Source: Lutibacter sp. (GTDB taxonomy: Bacteria; Bacteroidota; Bacteroidia; Flavobacteriales; Flavobacteriaceae). From it: a stretch of 24,581 bases of DNA. The DNA is taken from assembly GCA_003516285.1 (NCBI GenBank), contig DPCK01000130.1:4764-29344 (forward strand), read 5' to 3'. Below are positions 6,433 through 14,789 of the stretch, piece after piece (the first letter of the stretch is position 1; each line of letters begins with the position of its first letter). Position numbers and translations under genes: made by a program. The notes under the pieces were generated by a model, which made no database searches, was not told the origin of the DNA, and was given only the letters and a program-made list of their open reading frames with translations.

Positions 6433-9400
6433 TATTCTTCTGTTTTTTGGTTATCGTTATTTGAATTATTTTCCCATTTCTTCTTTTCTGTCATATAGTA
6501 AATCATCGGAACCACAATCAGCGTTAACATGGTTGAAACGATCGCACCGGCAACCAACGAGATGGCCAACCCTTGGAAAATTGGGTCAAACAAAATAATG
6601 GAAGCGCCAATTACCACGGCTCCGGTTGTCAGTAAAATTGGTGTGGTTCGTACGGCGCCGGCATCAATAATCGCTTGTTTTAACGGAACGCCGTCATTCA
6701 AACGAATTTCAATAAAGTCGATCAACAACACCGAATTCCGAACCATAACACCCGCCAAGGCAATCATTCCAATGAACGATGTTGCGGTAAAGAAAGCGCC
6801 CAAAATCCAGTGACCCAACACAATACCAACCAATGACAGCGGAATTGCAAGCATCATTACCAATGGTGTTTTAAAGTTTTGGAACCAGCCAACGATTAAC
6901 ATATAAATGATAATAATGACCACCAAAAATGCGGTTCCTAAATCCTGGAAAACTTCCAAAGTAATTTGCCATTCTCCGTCCCATTTTACTGCAAAATCAC
7001 TTTCATCTGAGGGTTGTTCCAAGTAAAGTTCGTTCAGTTTGTAGCCTTTTGGCAATTTAATTTTTTGTAATTTTTCTTTCATTCCCAAAATGGCATACAC
7101 CGGACTTTCCAATCCGCCTGCCATATCAGCGGTGACATAAACCACTCTTTTCTGGTCTTTTCTGTAAATCGAATTTTGTAACGTATCTTGTTTTATGCTC
7201 ACCAAATCACTTATAGGGATAATATTTCCCTGACTTCCTTTTATTTTGATGTTTTGGATGTCGGCCAAACTTGTTTTATCGGCATCACTTAATCCCAACA
7301 CAATATCAACCTGATCAAATGAAGTTTCATCATACAAATAGGAGATCGGATATTCTTTTAAAAGATACGTCAGATTGCCAACAATTTGTTGCGGTGCAAT
7401 GCCGTTAAGCATCGCTTTTTCCCTGTCAATTTCAAGTCGGTATTCAGTTTGTGCATCTTCAACCATCCAGTCAATATCCACAACATCGGTGGTGTTTGCC
7501 AAAATTTCCTTCACCTGATAAGCCACTTTAATTTGTTCATCGTAATTAGGTCCGTAAACCTCTGCAACCAAAGTCGACAATACCGGTGGTCCCGGCGGAA
7601 CTTCCACCAATTTTACATTCGCGCCATATTTTTTGGCGATTTTTATAATTTCCGGACGCACTTTTTTGGCAATGTCATGACTTTGTAAGTCACGATCTTC
7701 TTTCAGCAATAAATTTACCTGAATATCGGCCATATTGCTTCCGCCGCGAATGTCGTAATGACGAACCAATCCGTTAAAGGTTATAGGGGCAGAGGTTCCA
7801 ATATAATTTTGGTAATTGATTACCTCAGGTGTGGTTGCAATATACTGCGCAATTTCCTGGGTTACGGCTGCTGTTCTTTCCAGCGTGGTTCCTTCGGGCA
7901 TATCAATGACCACCTGAAACTCATTTTTGTTGTCAAAAGGCAACATTTTTACGGCTACAGATTTTGTGAAGAACATCAATACCGATCCAGCCAATAAAAC
8001 CAGCGTAATTCCTATGGTGACCAAACGTTTTTTGCGACTGTCCAACAAGGGCTGTTCTAATTTTTTATAGATTTTATAAATCATCCCGGCTTCCAATCCC
8101 TGTTCTTTTTTGTGTTCTTGCGAATCTTTTTCACGCAACAAATGATAACCCAAATAAGGTGTCACCGTTAAAGCGACAAAAAGAGACAAAATCATGGCAA
8201 TAGAAGCGCCAATTGGCATCGGACTCATATAAGGCCCCATCATTCCCGAAACAAATGCCATCGGCAGAATAGCGGCAATCACGGTAAATGTTGCCAAAAT
8301 GGTTGGATTTCCTACTTCATTAATCGCATAAATCGCGGCCTGTTTAAACGGCAATCGTTTCATTTTAAAATGCCTGTGCATATTTTCGGCAATAATAATA
8401 CTGTCGTCAACCACAATTCCCACCACAAAAACCAAGGCGAACAAGGTAATTCGGTTTAAGGTATAGCCCAACAAATAATAACTGAATAAGGTCAGGGCAA
8501 ATGTTAGCGGCACCGAGAAAAACACCACCAAACCACCGCGCCAGCCCATCGCCAGCATTACCAAAATGGTAACGGCTAAAATCGCCACGCCCAAGTGAAG
8601 CAACAATTCGCCCACTTTATGTGATGCGGTTTCCCCATAGTTACGGGTAACATCTACGTGAACATCAGCCGGAATTATAGTTTGTTTTAAGTTTTCAACC
8701 CTGTCCAAAATCTTTTCCGAAATTTTCATCGCGTCGGCGCCTTTTACTTTTGCGATTGATAGTGTCACCGCATTGTATTCACCAGAATTTGAAGTGTATT
8801 TTTCGTTATTTTTTCCATAACCAAATGACACATAACTGTTCGGTTTTTCCGGGCCGTCTTGTATCGTCGCAACCTGTTTTAAATAAACGGGCATATTATT
8901 GTTAATGCCAACCACCAAATTTTCCACATCTTCTGATGAGGTTAAAAATTTCCCGGTGGTAATCAAATATTCCCGGTCATTTTGAACAAAACTTCCAGAT
9001 TGTGAACTGCTATTGTTGGCTTGAATCATTTGCATAATTCCCAACGCATCAATGCCGTTTTCGGCCATTTTATCTTTGTCCAGCACCACTTTCAGCTGAC
9101 GGTTTCTTCCGCCGATGACTTTGGTGATGGAAACATCTTTTACCTTTTCTATTTCAGATGTCACTTCTTCCGCAATCTGACGAATTTGAAAATCGTTATA
9201 TTTTTCACTCCAAAAAGTCAGTCCCAGCATTGGAACATCATCAATAGAGCGGGTTTTTACCAAAGGTTGCGTTACGCCTGGAGGAAACATTCCCTGATGG
9301 CGCATCAGTTCGTCATACAATTTCACATACGAGCGCTCTGTGTCTTCACCCACATAAAATTGCACAATAATCATCGATTGCCCGTTCATCGCAATACTGT

Positions 9401-9656
9401 GCACGTGTTGCACGCCCTTGATGTCGGATATAATTTTTTCCAACGGTTTTATCACACGACTTTCAACCTCTGTCGGACTCGCCCCCGGATAACCGACCAA
9501 AATATCGGCCATAGGAACAATAATTTGCGGTTCTTCTTCCCTAGGAATAAGAAATGAACTATATATGCCAATCGCCATCAACGCAACCATCAACAAAATG
9601 GTCAGCTTAGAATTGATGAATATGTTGGCTATTTTACCTGAAATTCCTTCTTGCAT
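6432..9656 (-). CDS. RND-family efflux pump, inner-membrane permease
   Basis: A full-length (1074 residues) proton-driven RND permease of the AcrB/MMPL superfamily. It has an N-terminal membrane helix (about 15-35), two large periplasmic loops (about 38-345 and 570-880) and two blocks of membrane helices. TM4 carries the Asp pair VVGIVVDDSIIIAEN (D417, D418) used in proton relay by HAE-type (AcrB-like) pumps; metal-type CusA pumps have VDAAI there, as far as I recall. The early PREEEPQI motif is common in bacteroidete RND pumps. The pump partners the MFP and TolC-like proteins of the same operon to expel compounds across both membranes. The substrate cannot be read; TM4 leans to drug-type, while the PII-like partner recalls metal-type systems. 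It is separated from the MFP gene by a 298-bp repeat-bearing gap. Confidence 0.93.
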   Translation of the reverse strand: MQEGISGKIANIFINSKLTILLMVALMAIGIYSSFLIPREEEPQIIVPMADILVGYPGASPTEVESRVIKPLEKIISDIKGVQHVHSIAMNGQSMIIVQFYVGEDTERSYVKLYDELMRHQGMFPPGVTQPLVKTRSIDDVPMLGLTFWSEKYNDFQIRQIAEEVTSEIEKVKDVSITKVIGGRNRQLKVVLDKDKMAENGIDALGIMQMIQANNSSSQSGSFVQNDREYLITTGKFLTSSEDVENLVVGINNNMPVYLKQVATIQDGPEKPNSYVSFGYGKNNEKYTSNSGEYNAVTLSIAKVKGADAMKISEKILDRVENLKQTIIPADVHVDVTRNYGETASHKVGELLLHLGVAILAVTILVMLAMGWRGGLVVFFSVPLTFALTLFSYYLLGYTLNRITLFALVFVVGIVVDDSIIIAENMHRHFKMKRLPFKQAAIYAINEVGNPTILATFTVIAAILPMAFVSGMMGPYMSPMPIGASIAMILSLFVALTVTPYLGYHLLREKDSQEHKKEQGLEAGMIYKIYKKLEQPLLDSRKKRLVTIGITLVLLAGSVLMFFTKSVAVKMLPFDNKNEFQVVIDMPEGTTLERTAAVTQEIAQYIATTPEVINYQNYIGTSAPITFNGLVRHYDIRGGSNMADIQVNLLLKEDRDLQSHDIAKKVRPEIIKIAKKYGANVKLVEVPPGPPVLSTLVAEVYGPNYDEQIKVAYQVKEILANTTDVVDIDWMVEDAQTEYRLEIDREKAMLNGIAPQQIVGNLTYLLKEYPISYLYDETSFDQVDIVLGLSDADKTSLADIQNIKIKGSQGNIIPISDLVSIKQDTLQNSIYRKDQKRVVYVTADMAGGLESPVYAILGMKEKLQKIKLPKGYKLNELYLEQPSDESDFAVKWDGEWQITLEVFQDLGTAFLVVIIIIYMLIVGWFQNFKTPLVMMLAIPLSLVGIVLGHWILGAFFTATSFIGMIALAGVMVRNSVLLIDFIEIRLNDGVPLKQAIIDAGAVRTTPILLTTGAVVIGASIILFDPIFQGLAISLVAGAIVSTMLTLIVVPMIYYMTEKKKWENNSNNDNQKTEE

Positions 9657-9668
9657 TTTTTAAAGTTT

Positions 9669-9695
9669 AGCCCCTAATCCCCGAAAGGGGAATAA
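9669..9695. repeat. Short C4/G4 hairpin repeat, copy 1
   Basis: AGCCCCTAATCCCCGAAAGG and following bases form a C4-GAAA-G4 hairpin (9679-9690). The same unit occurs at 14609-14630 at the end of hoxF. I recall similar short units as common in Bacteroidota genomes. It lies just upstream of the RND start codon. Confidence 0.6.
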
Positions 9696-9716
9696 AAGGG
9701 AATTATTGATTTCTTT

Positions 9717-9953
9717 ATTTTTTACTGAGACTGCAAACTGTGACTCAATACTGTTTACTTATTTTACTTATTTGGGTGTGTCCACCTTTTCGGAGGGCGT
9801 GTCCCTCCCGAATCCCGATAGCTATCGGGAGTCGGGCCGGGCTTTCGGCTAAATCTTTTGTTCCGCTGCGCTTCACAAAAGGATACCGCCTCAATCCCTC
9901 ACGCGGGCATTCTTGTTGATGATATTTATATTTTTTACTGCGACTGTAAACTG
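9717..9953. repeat. 24-bp direct repeat flanking the multi-hairpin element
   Basis: Copies at 9717-9740 and 9930-9953 read ATTTTTTACTG(A/C)GACTG(C/T)AAACTG and agree at 22 of 24 positions. They bracket the GC-rich element at 9775-9910. The right copy touches the stop codon of the MFP gene. Confidence 0.6.
9775..9910 (-). repeat. GC-rich multi-hairpin intergenic repeat (REP-like), copy 1
   Basis: The stretch is far more GC-rich than its surroundings. It packs three hairpins: GGAGGG/CCCTCC (9792-9797/9803-9808), an 18-bp perfect palindrome TCCCGATAGCTATCGGGA (9813-9830), and CTTTTGT/ACAAAAG (9855-9861/9875-9881). On the minus strand its layout (CGTGAGGGATTGAGG, hairpin, AGCCGAAAGC, palindrome, ACGCCC) matches the element at 17994-18105. 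It sits between the MFP and RND genes inside one operon, where it could affect mRNA stability or relative expression. Confidence 0.7.
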
Positions 9954-9954
9954 T

Positions 9955-11025
9955 TTACTGAATACTTACTTTCGCTCCGTTGAATAATTTTCCCTCGGCA
10001 GAAACAATAAATTGTTCATCCGCAGCCAATCCCGACAACACTTCAACGTTATCGCCAAAAGTTTTCCCGGTTCTTAGCCATCTTAGAATTGCGACATTTT
10101 CATTTCCTATGGCATAAATACCAGTTAATTGCCCTTGTTTTACCAAGGCGCTTTCCGGAACTGAAATCAAATTTGTTTCGTTTGATTTTTCAACAGGAAA
10201 TTGTACGGAAGTATACATACCAGAAAGCAATTTTGCATCGGTTTTGTCTAAAACCACTTTCACCAAATATTGTCCGCCTGTGTTTTTTGCCGAAGTGCTC
10301 ACTTCAGTAACGGTGCCTTTTAATAGTTCATCAGTAGATTTTACCACAACATTCACGGTTGTGCCATCCTTAATTTTTGTAATTTCAGTTTCAGGAACCA
10401 TGGCGATTACTTGGAAATTCCCTGGAGTTTCCAATCCAATCAACGGCATTCCCGGATTTGCCATATCGCCTTTGTTTATAAATTTTCCGGTGACAACCCC
10501 GCTAAAAGGTGCTGAAATATTTGAATAGGAAAGTTGTGCATTTACCTGATTTTTCATTTGGGTGGCGCCTTCCAAACGTGCTTTTGCCATTTCATAATTG
10601 GCAGTGATGTCGTCCATTTCTTTTTGGGAAACGCTGCTTTGTGCGTACAATGCTTTAAAACGATTGTAATCTTTTTCCGCATTTTTAAAAGCAGCCTTGG
10701 CTTCAGTAATTGAAGCGGTCACTTGAGCGCTTTGGGCCGAAATATCGGCACTGTTAATGCGCAGCAACAATTGTCCTTTGGAAACTTTATCGCCTACATT
10801 AACATAAGTTTCGATAACATAACCCATCATTCGGGTGCTTAGGTTGGCGTTTTGCACGGCTTCAATTTTACCGCTTGCCGATAAAAAGGTGCTTCCTGCA
10901 GCCGATGGCGTACTCACTTTTACTGCTATTGACGGTGCAGTATCTTTTTGTGCTGCTTTATCTTTGCCGCAACTTGCCGTTAAAATTAAGGCTGCGATTG
11001 CGAATATTGTTGTGATTTTTTTCAT
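9955..11025 (-). CDS. RND efflux periplasmic adaptor (membrane-fusion protein), lipoprotein
   Basis: A periplasmic adaptor of 356 residues (AcrA/HlyD family). The N-terminus MKKITTIFAIAALILTASC ends in a lipobox-like site (C19), so membrane anchoring by lipidation is likely. The lipoyl/barrel-sandwich half-motif follows (GKIEAVQNANLSTRMMGYV and VNVGDKVSKGQLLLRINSAD), then an alpha-hairpin (about 92-160), the second lipoyl half (YSNISAPFSGVVTGKFINKG), a beta-barrel domain and a membrane-proximal domain. It links the RND pump to the TolC-like channel. It begins 55 bp after the TolC-like gene. The gap to the pump gene holds repeats but no terminator-like hairpin with a T-run on the coding strand. 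Confidence 0.93.
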   Translation of the reverse strand: MKKITTIFAIAALILTASCGKDKAAQKDTAPSIAVKVSTPSAAGSTFLSASGKIEAVQNANLSTRMMGYVIETYVNVGDKVSKGQLLLRINSADISAQSAQVTASITEAKAAFKNAEKDYNRFKALYAQSSVSQKEMDDITANYEMAKARLEGATQMKNQVNAQLSYSNISAPFSGVVTGKFINKGDMANPGMPLIGLETPGNFQVIAMVPETEITKIKDGTTVNVVVKSTDELLKGTVTEVSTSAKNTGGQYLVKVVLDKTDAKLLSGMYTSVQFPVEKSNETNLISVPESALVKQGQLTGIYAIGNENVAILRWLRTGKTFGDNVEVLSGLAADEQFIVSAEGKLFNGAKVSIQ

Positions 11026-11080
11026 TGATTTTATATTTTTAAGAATGGTTTTGTGTATTGTTTTTTTGCCGTTGTCCGAC

Positions 11081-12388
11081 TTATTTTGTTAAAAATTCCA
11101 CGTAAGCTTTTGTGAAATTGTAGTTAAAAACGGTTTGTAAGTATTCAAGCTGTTTTTGCATATATTGTGTTTCAGAAATCAACAAATCGGACGTTTTTTC
11201 CAGCCCTTGTTCAAACCTGTTTGTTCTTATTCTCAACGCTTCTTTTGATTGTTCTGAAGCCATATTTGTGAGCATCAGCTTGTTTTCAGCATCTTTAAGC
11301 TGGCGTTTTGCCATATTATAATCTAAATTGCTCTGATTTTTATATTGGTCCAGGCTAATTTCGGCTTTGTCAAGTTCGGCCTTGCTTTTTTGAATTTTAC
11401 CGATGCGTTTATAACCGTCGAACACATTCCACGACAATTGTGCGCCAACCAAATAGCCTTTTGCATCCGTGCCAAATAGTTGGTTGTCGTACATTTCATA
11501 ACTTCCAAATGCGTTTAAACTTGGCAAGTAACTCATTTTGTTTGCTTTATGCATATTGCTGTATGCTTCTGTACTTTGTTGCATCGCATCAATATCAGCC
11601 CTATTTTGGGAAAGATTTTCGTTATAAATGGCCAAATCCAATTCCGCTTTTAGTTCTGAAGAAGGTTTTAAAACCGTTTCATTTTGCTCGCCCATTAAAA
11701 ATTTAAGGTTGTCCGACGCGTTTTGAACACTGCTTTTGGCGCTTAACAATTGATTTTCAACTTCGGTCATATGAACTTCCACCGATAAAATATCGGCTTT
11801 TTGCATATAGCCCTGTTTAAAACTATTGTCCGCTATTTTTTTGTTTTCTAGGGCGGCTTCTTTTGCTTTTTCCAAAACTTCCACTGCTTTATACGCTACC
11901 TGCAATTGCATATAGGCTTTTACAACTTCCAGTTTTATATAATCTTTTGTCCTTAACGACTGCAATTCCACTGCGTTCATTTTTGCTTTTGCGGCTTTGC
12001 GCATAAACAATCCGTCCGCATTAAAAATAGGTTGCTGAATCTCAATTTTAGTGGCGAAATTTTTAATTTCATTCGGATCATTTAAAAGTGCCGGATTAAA
12101 ATCCGCCTGGGTCAATATTTCCTGGTTTAATTTTGAACCAAATGCCATCAACGGATTTGTAGTTGTGATCGCTGTATGGGAAATGGAAATATTTGGTAAA
12201 AAAATGGAATTTGTCTGATTAAAATCTGCCTTGGCGGCATTGTAATCCTGATCTGAAATTTTAATGGCATAATTGTTTTTTTCAACCTTTTCCATTACTT
12301 CTTCAAGAGTAATTATTTCTTGTTGCGCACTCATAATGAATGTATTTAAAAGAATAAACACAATGAGTACACTTTTTTTTAGTTGCAT
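11081..12388 (-). CDS. TolC-family outer-membrane efflux protein
   Basis: 435 residues, the usual TolC/OEP length. A signal peptide (about 1-21, ending IMSAQ|Q) is followed by two OEP repeats rich in Ala, Lys, Glu and Gln coiled-coil helices (for example KAYMQLQVAYKAVEVLEKAK and KSKAELDKAEISLDQYKNQS). Short beta segments typical of the barrel occur at PNISISHTAITTTNPLMAFG and LPSLNAFGSYEMYD. It forms the outer-membrane exit duct for the pump. It is the first gene of the operon tolC-MFP-RND-PII-like-DUF2892, and has its own -7 box and a long palindrome upstream. The start at 12388 leaves a leader of about 17 nt from the predicted transcription start. Confidence 0.93.
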   Translation of the reverse strand: MQLKKSVLIVFILLNTFIMSAQQEIITLEEVMEKVEKNNYAIKISDQDYNAAKADFNQTNSIFLPNISISHTAITTTNPLMAFGSKLNQEILTQADFNPALLNDPNEIKNFATKIEIQQPIFNADGLFMRKAAKAKMNAVELQSLRTKDYIKLEVVKAYMQLQVAYKAVEVLEKAKEAALENKKIADNSFKQGYMQKADILSVEVHMTEVENQLLSAKSSVQNASDNLKFLMGEQNETVLKPSSELKAELDLAIYNENLSQNRADIDAMQQSTEAYSNMHKANKMSYLPSLNAFGSYEMYDNQLFGTDAKGYLVGAQLSWNVFDGYKRIGKIQKSKAELDKAEISLDQYKNQSNLDYNMAKRQLKDAENKLMLTNMASEQSKEALRIRTNRFEQGLEKTSDLLISETQYMQKQLEYLQTVFNYNFTKAYVEFLTK

Positions 12389-12411
12389 AATTTTGATTTT
12401 TTTGTTCGGTG

Positions 12412-12419
12412 CAAAAGTA
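12412..12419 (-). promoter_or_regulatory. -7 promoter element of the tolC-RND operon
   Basis: TACTTTTG on the minus strand fits TAnnTTTG exactly and lies 24 bp before the tolC start codon. No TTG is present 17-23 nt upstream (only TTC at 16 nt). The weak -33 and the adjacent palindrome suggest that the promoter depends on a regulator. Confidence 0.55.
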
Positions 12420-12441
12420 GTTGGGGCTGAAACGTGAAGCG

Positions 12442-12477
12442 GTCATAAACGTTACAGAGTTGTGTAACATTTATGAC
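12442..12477. promoter_or_regulatory. 36-bp near-perfect palindrome upstream of tolC (operator)
   Basis: GTCATAAACGTTACA (12442-12456) and TGTAACATTTATGAC (12463-12477) are inverted 15-bp arms matching at 14 of 15 positions around six bases. A further partial half-site, TGTAACGTCAT, follows at about 12490-12500. The repeat lies directly upstream of the -33 region of the tolC promoter, spanning roughly -37 to -72. It has no T-run and is not a terminator. Arm length and spacing suit a dimeric TetR- or AraC-type regulator. No such gene is in the window. Confidence 0.7.
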
Positions 12478-12890
12478 TTAATATTTCAATGTAACGTCAT
12501 ATCAATTAAGGCATTAAATAAACCTTAATAAAAATTGATTCATCACAATCATAATAGGGCTTGATAAACAGATCTCCTCCCAAAATTCCAAATGTTGTCG
12601 GAATCGGGACAGTCGGGCTGGAACTTATTTTTAGGAAAAATCCATTTTCTACAAACTAAGGTGGCCAGTTTGTATTAAAAAAAATTTAATTGGACGCCAA
12701 TGAATTAAAAATAATAATAACAACTTCTTTTGCTTGTTAAATTCAAGATATTTATCTTATTCATACCAATTTTTAAACAACTATATAAAAACGTTGAATT
12801 AAATATAAATCGCTTTAAACAATTAAATATCAGGCGTTAAAACTATTTTATTTTGTAACTTTAAGTCCAGAAACTGTAAATTCTTTCCAA

Positions 12891-14624
12891 ATGAATAGAA
12901 CAGGTCTTTTAAACAAACTTTGGGAGTTTCAAAATAAATTTGGTTATATTTCAGAAAATGCCATTGCGCAAATTGCCCAAAAATTAAATGTATCAAAAAT
13001 AGAAATTGAAGGCGTGGTTTCATTTTACCATTTTTTCCACCGCCGACCCACAGGAAAATACATCATTTATTTAAACAACAGCATTATTTCAGAGTTCAAA
13101 GGCTTTCAGCAAATAAAAGCCGCTTTTGAAAAAGAAACAGGATGCACTTTTGGCTGTTATGATGAAAATCCGCTCTTTTCGCTGTTTGAAACTTCCTGCA
13201 TCGGATTAAGCGATCAAGAACCTGCTGCCTTGATTAACTTTTTTCCGTTTACCAATTTAACGGCCGAAAAAGTAAAAACAATTATCCAACAACTGAAAAA
13301 CGGAAATTCACTACGTTTTATTTCCAGCAATCCGACCAGTAAAATCCAATACTTGCCTCCGGAAGACAAAACGATTTTCTATAGAAAATACGAAATGGGA
13401 ATTACCCTGAAAAAATTAAAAAACCATACGCCTGATGAAATTTTAAATCTTATTTCAGCAGCCAATCTCGAAGGTCGCGGCGGTGCATTTTTCCCAACAG
13501 CCAAAAAATGGAAAAGCAGCAAGGATAGTGTATCTACTAAAAAATACATTATCTGCAATGCCGATGAAGGGGAACCCGGAACTTTTAAAGACAAATCACT
13601 GTTAAACAATCTGTCCGGATTGGTTATTGAAGGAATGATTATAGCAGCCTACATTTCGGGCGCAACAACCGGTTTTATTTATTTGCGTGCCGAATACTTG
13701 CATTTACTCGAAAAAATTGAAAATACCCTTCGAGAATTTCAAGTAAATAATCTTTTAGGGAACGATATCCTTGGCATTCCAAAATTTAATTTTAACATAC
13801 AAATTCAGATTGGTGCAGGTGCTTATGTCTGCGGAGAAGAATCGGCATTGATTGAATCTTTGGAAGGAAAACGTGGCGAAGCAAGAATTAAAAAATATTT
13901 CCCGACGGAATATGGTTATTTGGGCTATTCTACCATCGTAAATAATGTGGAAACATTTGCGATGGCTGCCAGAATCATTGAATTGGGCACTCATTTTATT
14001 TCAACCATTGGCACCAAAGAAAGCAAAGGAACAAAGGTATTGAGTATTTGTGGAGATGTTGCAAAACCGGGCATCTATGAAATTGAATGGGGAATGACCA
14101 TGAAAGAAATTTTACACCTATGTCAGGCCACATCACCTCATTTTATTCAAATTAGTGGTCCGTCGGGTATCTGCATCAACGAAACAGAGTTCGATCGTAA
14201 AATTTGCAAGGAAGATTTAATTTGTGGCGGATCTATTATGGTTTTTAACAATTTCAGAAGCATTACAAAAATTTTAGAAAACTACACCGCGTTTTTTAAA
14301 GAAGAATCTTGTGGCGTTTGCACCCCTTGTCGAGCCGGAAATCAGATCTTACACGAAAAAATCAAGAAAATTAAAAAAGGGATTTGCACCATTGAAGATT
14401 TAGCAGAAATTAAGGAATGGGGTAAAATCATCAAACTCACCAGCAGGTGCGGATTGGGTCAGTTTTCCGCAAATACACTTGTGATGGCACTCGATAAATT
14501 TGAAGGATATTTCAACCAAAAAATTATAAAAACCAATGAAAATTTAAATGTGGAATTTGATATGGAAGCCGCCGTTTATAATTATGATTCCTTGATAAAA
14601 GATACACAGCCCCCTAACCCCTGA
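12891..14624 (+). CDS. hoxF: NAD-reducing [NiFe]-hydrogenase diaphorase subunit HoxF (NuoE-like plus NuoF)
   Basis: The NAD(H)/FMN-binding subunit of a bidirectional group 3d hydrogenase, 577 residues. Residues 1-135 form a NuoE-like thioredoxin domain (C85, C89, C103; Ser107 at the place of the fourth NuoE cysteine). Residues about 165-535 are NuoF-like: GRGGAFFPTAKKW and CNADEGEPGTFKDK for NADH/FMN, GAGAYVCGEESALIESLEGK, and the [4Fe-4S] ligands in ESCGVCTPCR with SRCGLGQ (C520). It exchanges electrons between NAD+ and the HoxU clusters in the cytoplasm. HoxU/Y/H follow, which rules out a respiratory complex I operon. The last residues (QPPNP) and the TGA come from a short interspersed repeat, so the native C-terminus may have been slightly altered. 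Confidence 0.9.
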   Translation: MNRTGLLNKLWEFQNKFGYISENAIAQIAQKLNVSKIEIEGVVSFYHFFHRRPTGKYIIYLNNSIISEFKGFQQIKAAFEKETGCTFGCYDENPLFSLFETSCIGLSDQEPAALINFFPFTNLTAEKVKTIIQQLKNGNSLRFISSNPTSKIQYLPPEDKTIFYRKYEMGITLKKLKNHTPDEILNLISAANLEGRGGAFFPTAKKWKSSKDSVSTKKYIICNADEGEPGTFKDKSLLNNLSGLVIEGMIIAAYISGATTGFIYLRAEYLHLLEKIENTLREFQVNNLLGNDILGIPKFNFNIQIQIGAGAYVCGEESALIESLEGKRGEARIKKYFPTEYGYLGYSTIVNNVETFAMAARIIELGTHFISTIGTKESKGTKVLSICGDVAKPGIYEIEWGMTMKEILHLCQATSPHFIQISGPSGICINETEFDRKICKEDLICGGSIMVFNNFRSITKILENYTAFFKEESCGVCTPCRAGNQILHEKIKKIKKGICTIEDLAEIKEWGKIIKLTSRCGLGQFSANTLVMALDKFEGYFNQKIIKTNENLNVEFDMEAAVYNYDSLIKDTQPPNP

Positions 14625-14630
14625 AGGGGG
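14609..14630. repeat. Short C4/G4 hairpin repeat, copy 2, encoding the hoxF stop
   Basis: The unit AGCCCCCTAACCCCTGAAGG plus G-run forms a C4-TGAA-G4 hairpin (14618-14629) and matches the unit at 9669-9690. The TGA in its loop is the hoxF stop codon. It begins the 165-bp gap before hoxUY, which holds no other recognisable feature beyond AT-rich sequence. Confidence 0.6.
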
Positions 14631-14789
14631 AATATTAAAAGTTAAAGGTTAAAGGTTTTTTAAAAACAATCTCCCTTTTCTTCGAGATAGCTGGGGATAG
14701 AATAAAAAGTTCAAGTTGTGAGTTTTTCTTTATGAAAATTAAAAATATTAAATACTAGGTAATTAATTATTGATAATTTAAAAATACCC

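Larger units (their letters stand above)
12389..12890. other. 502-bp divergent intergenic region between efflux and hydrogenase operons
   Basis: No gene is supported. The left part holds the tolC promoter and palindrome. Further right are an inverted repeat ATTAAGG (12505-12511) / CCTTAAT (12523-12529), a degenerate fragment of the REP-like element (about 12603-12622, ATCGGGACAGTCGGGCTGG, close to bases 9824-9840), and ATTGG-ACG-CCAAT (12689-12701). The hydrogenase promoter must lie here, but only an imperfect -7 (TTATTTTG, about 12848-12855) was seen. Confidence 0.6.

Noticed and set aside
9021..9557. 178-residue open frame antisense to the RND gene
   Set aside because: It is a shadow of the RND coding sequence; the His/Phe-rich composition is typical of the antisense of AT-rich genes.
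12442..12477. Palindrome upstream of tolC as a terminator
   Set aside because: No T-run on either strand, AT-balanced arms, and its position next to a promoter fits an operator better.
13143..13211. Ser107 in HoxF replaces the fourth cysteine expected for a NuoE-type [2Fe-2S] site
   Set aside because: From memory, other group 3d HoxF proteins also read CIGLSDQEPA here, so it is probably a family trait and not a mutation of this gene.
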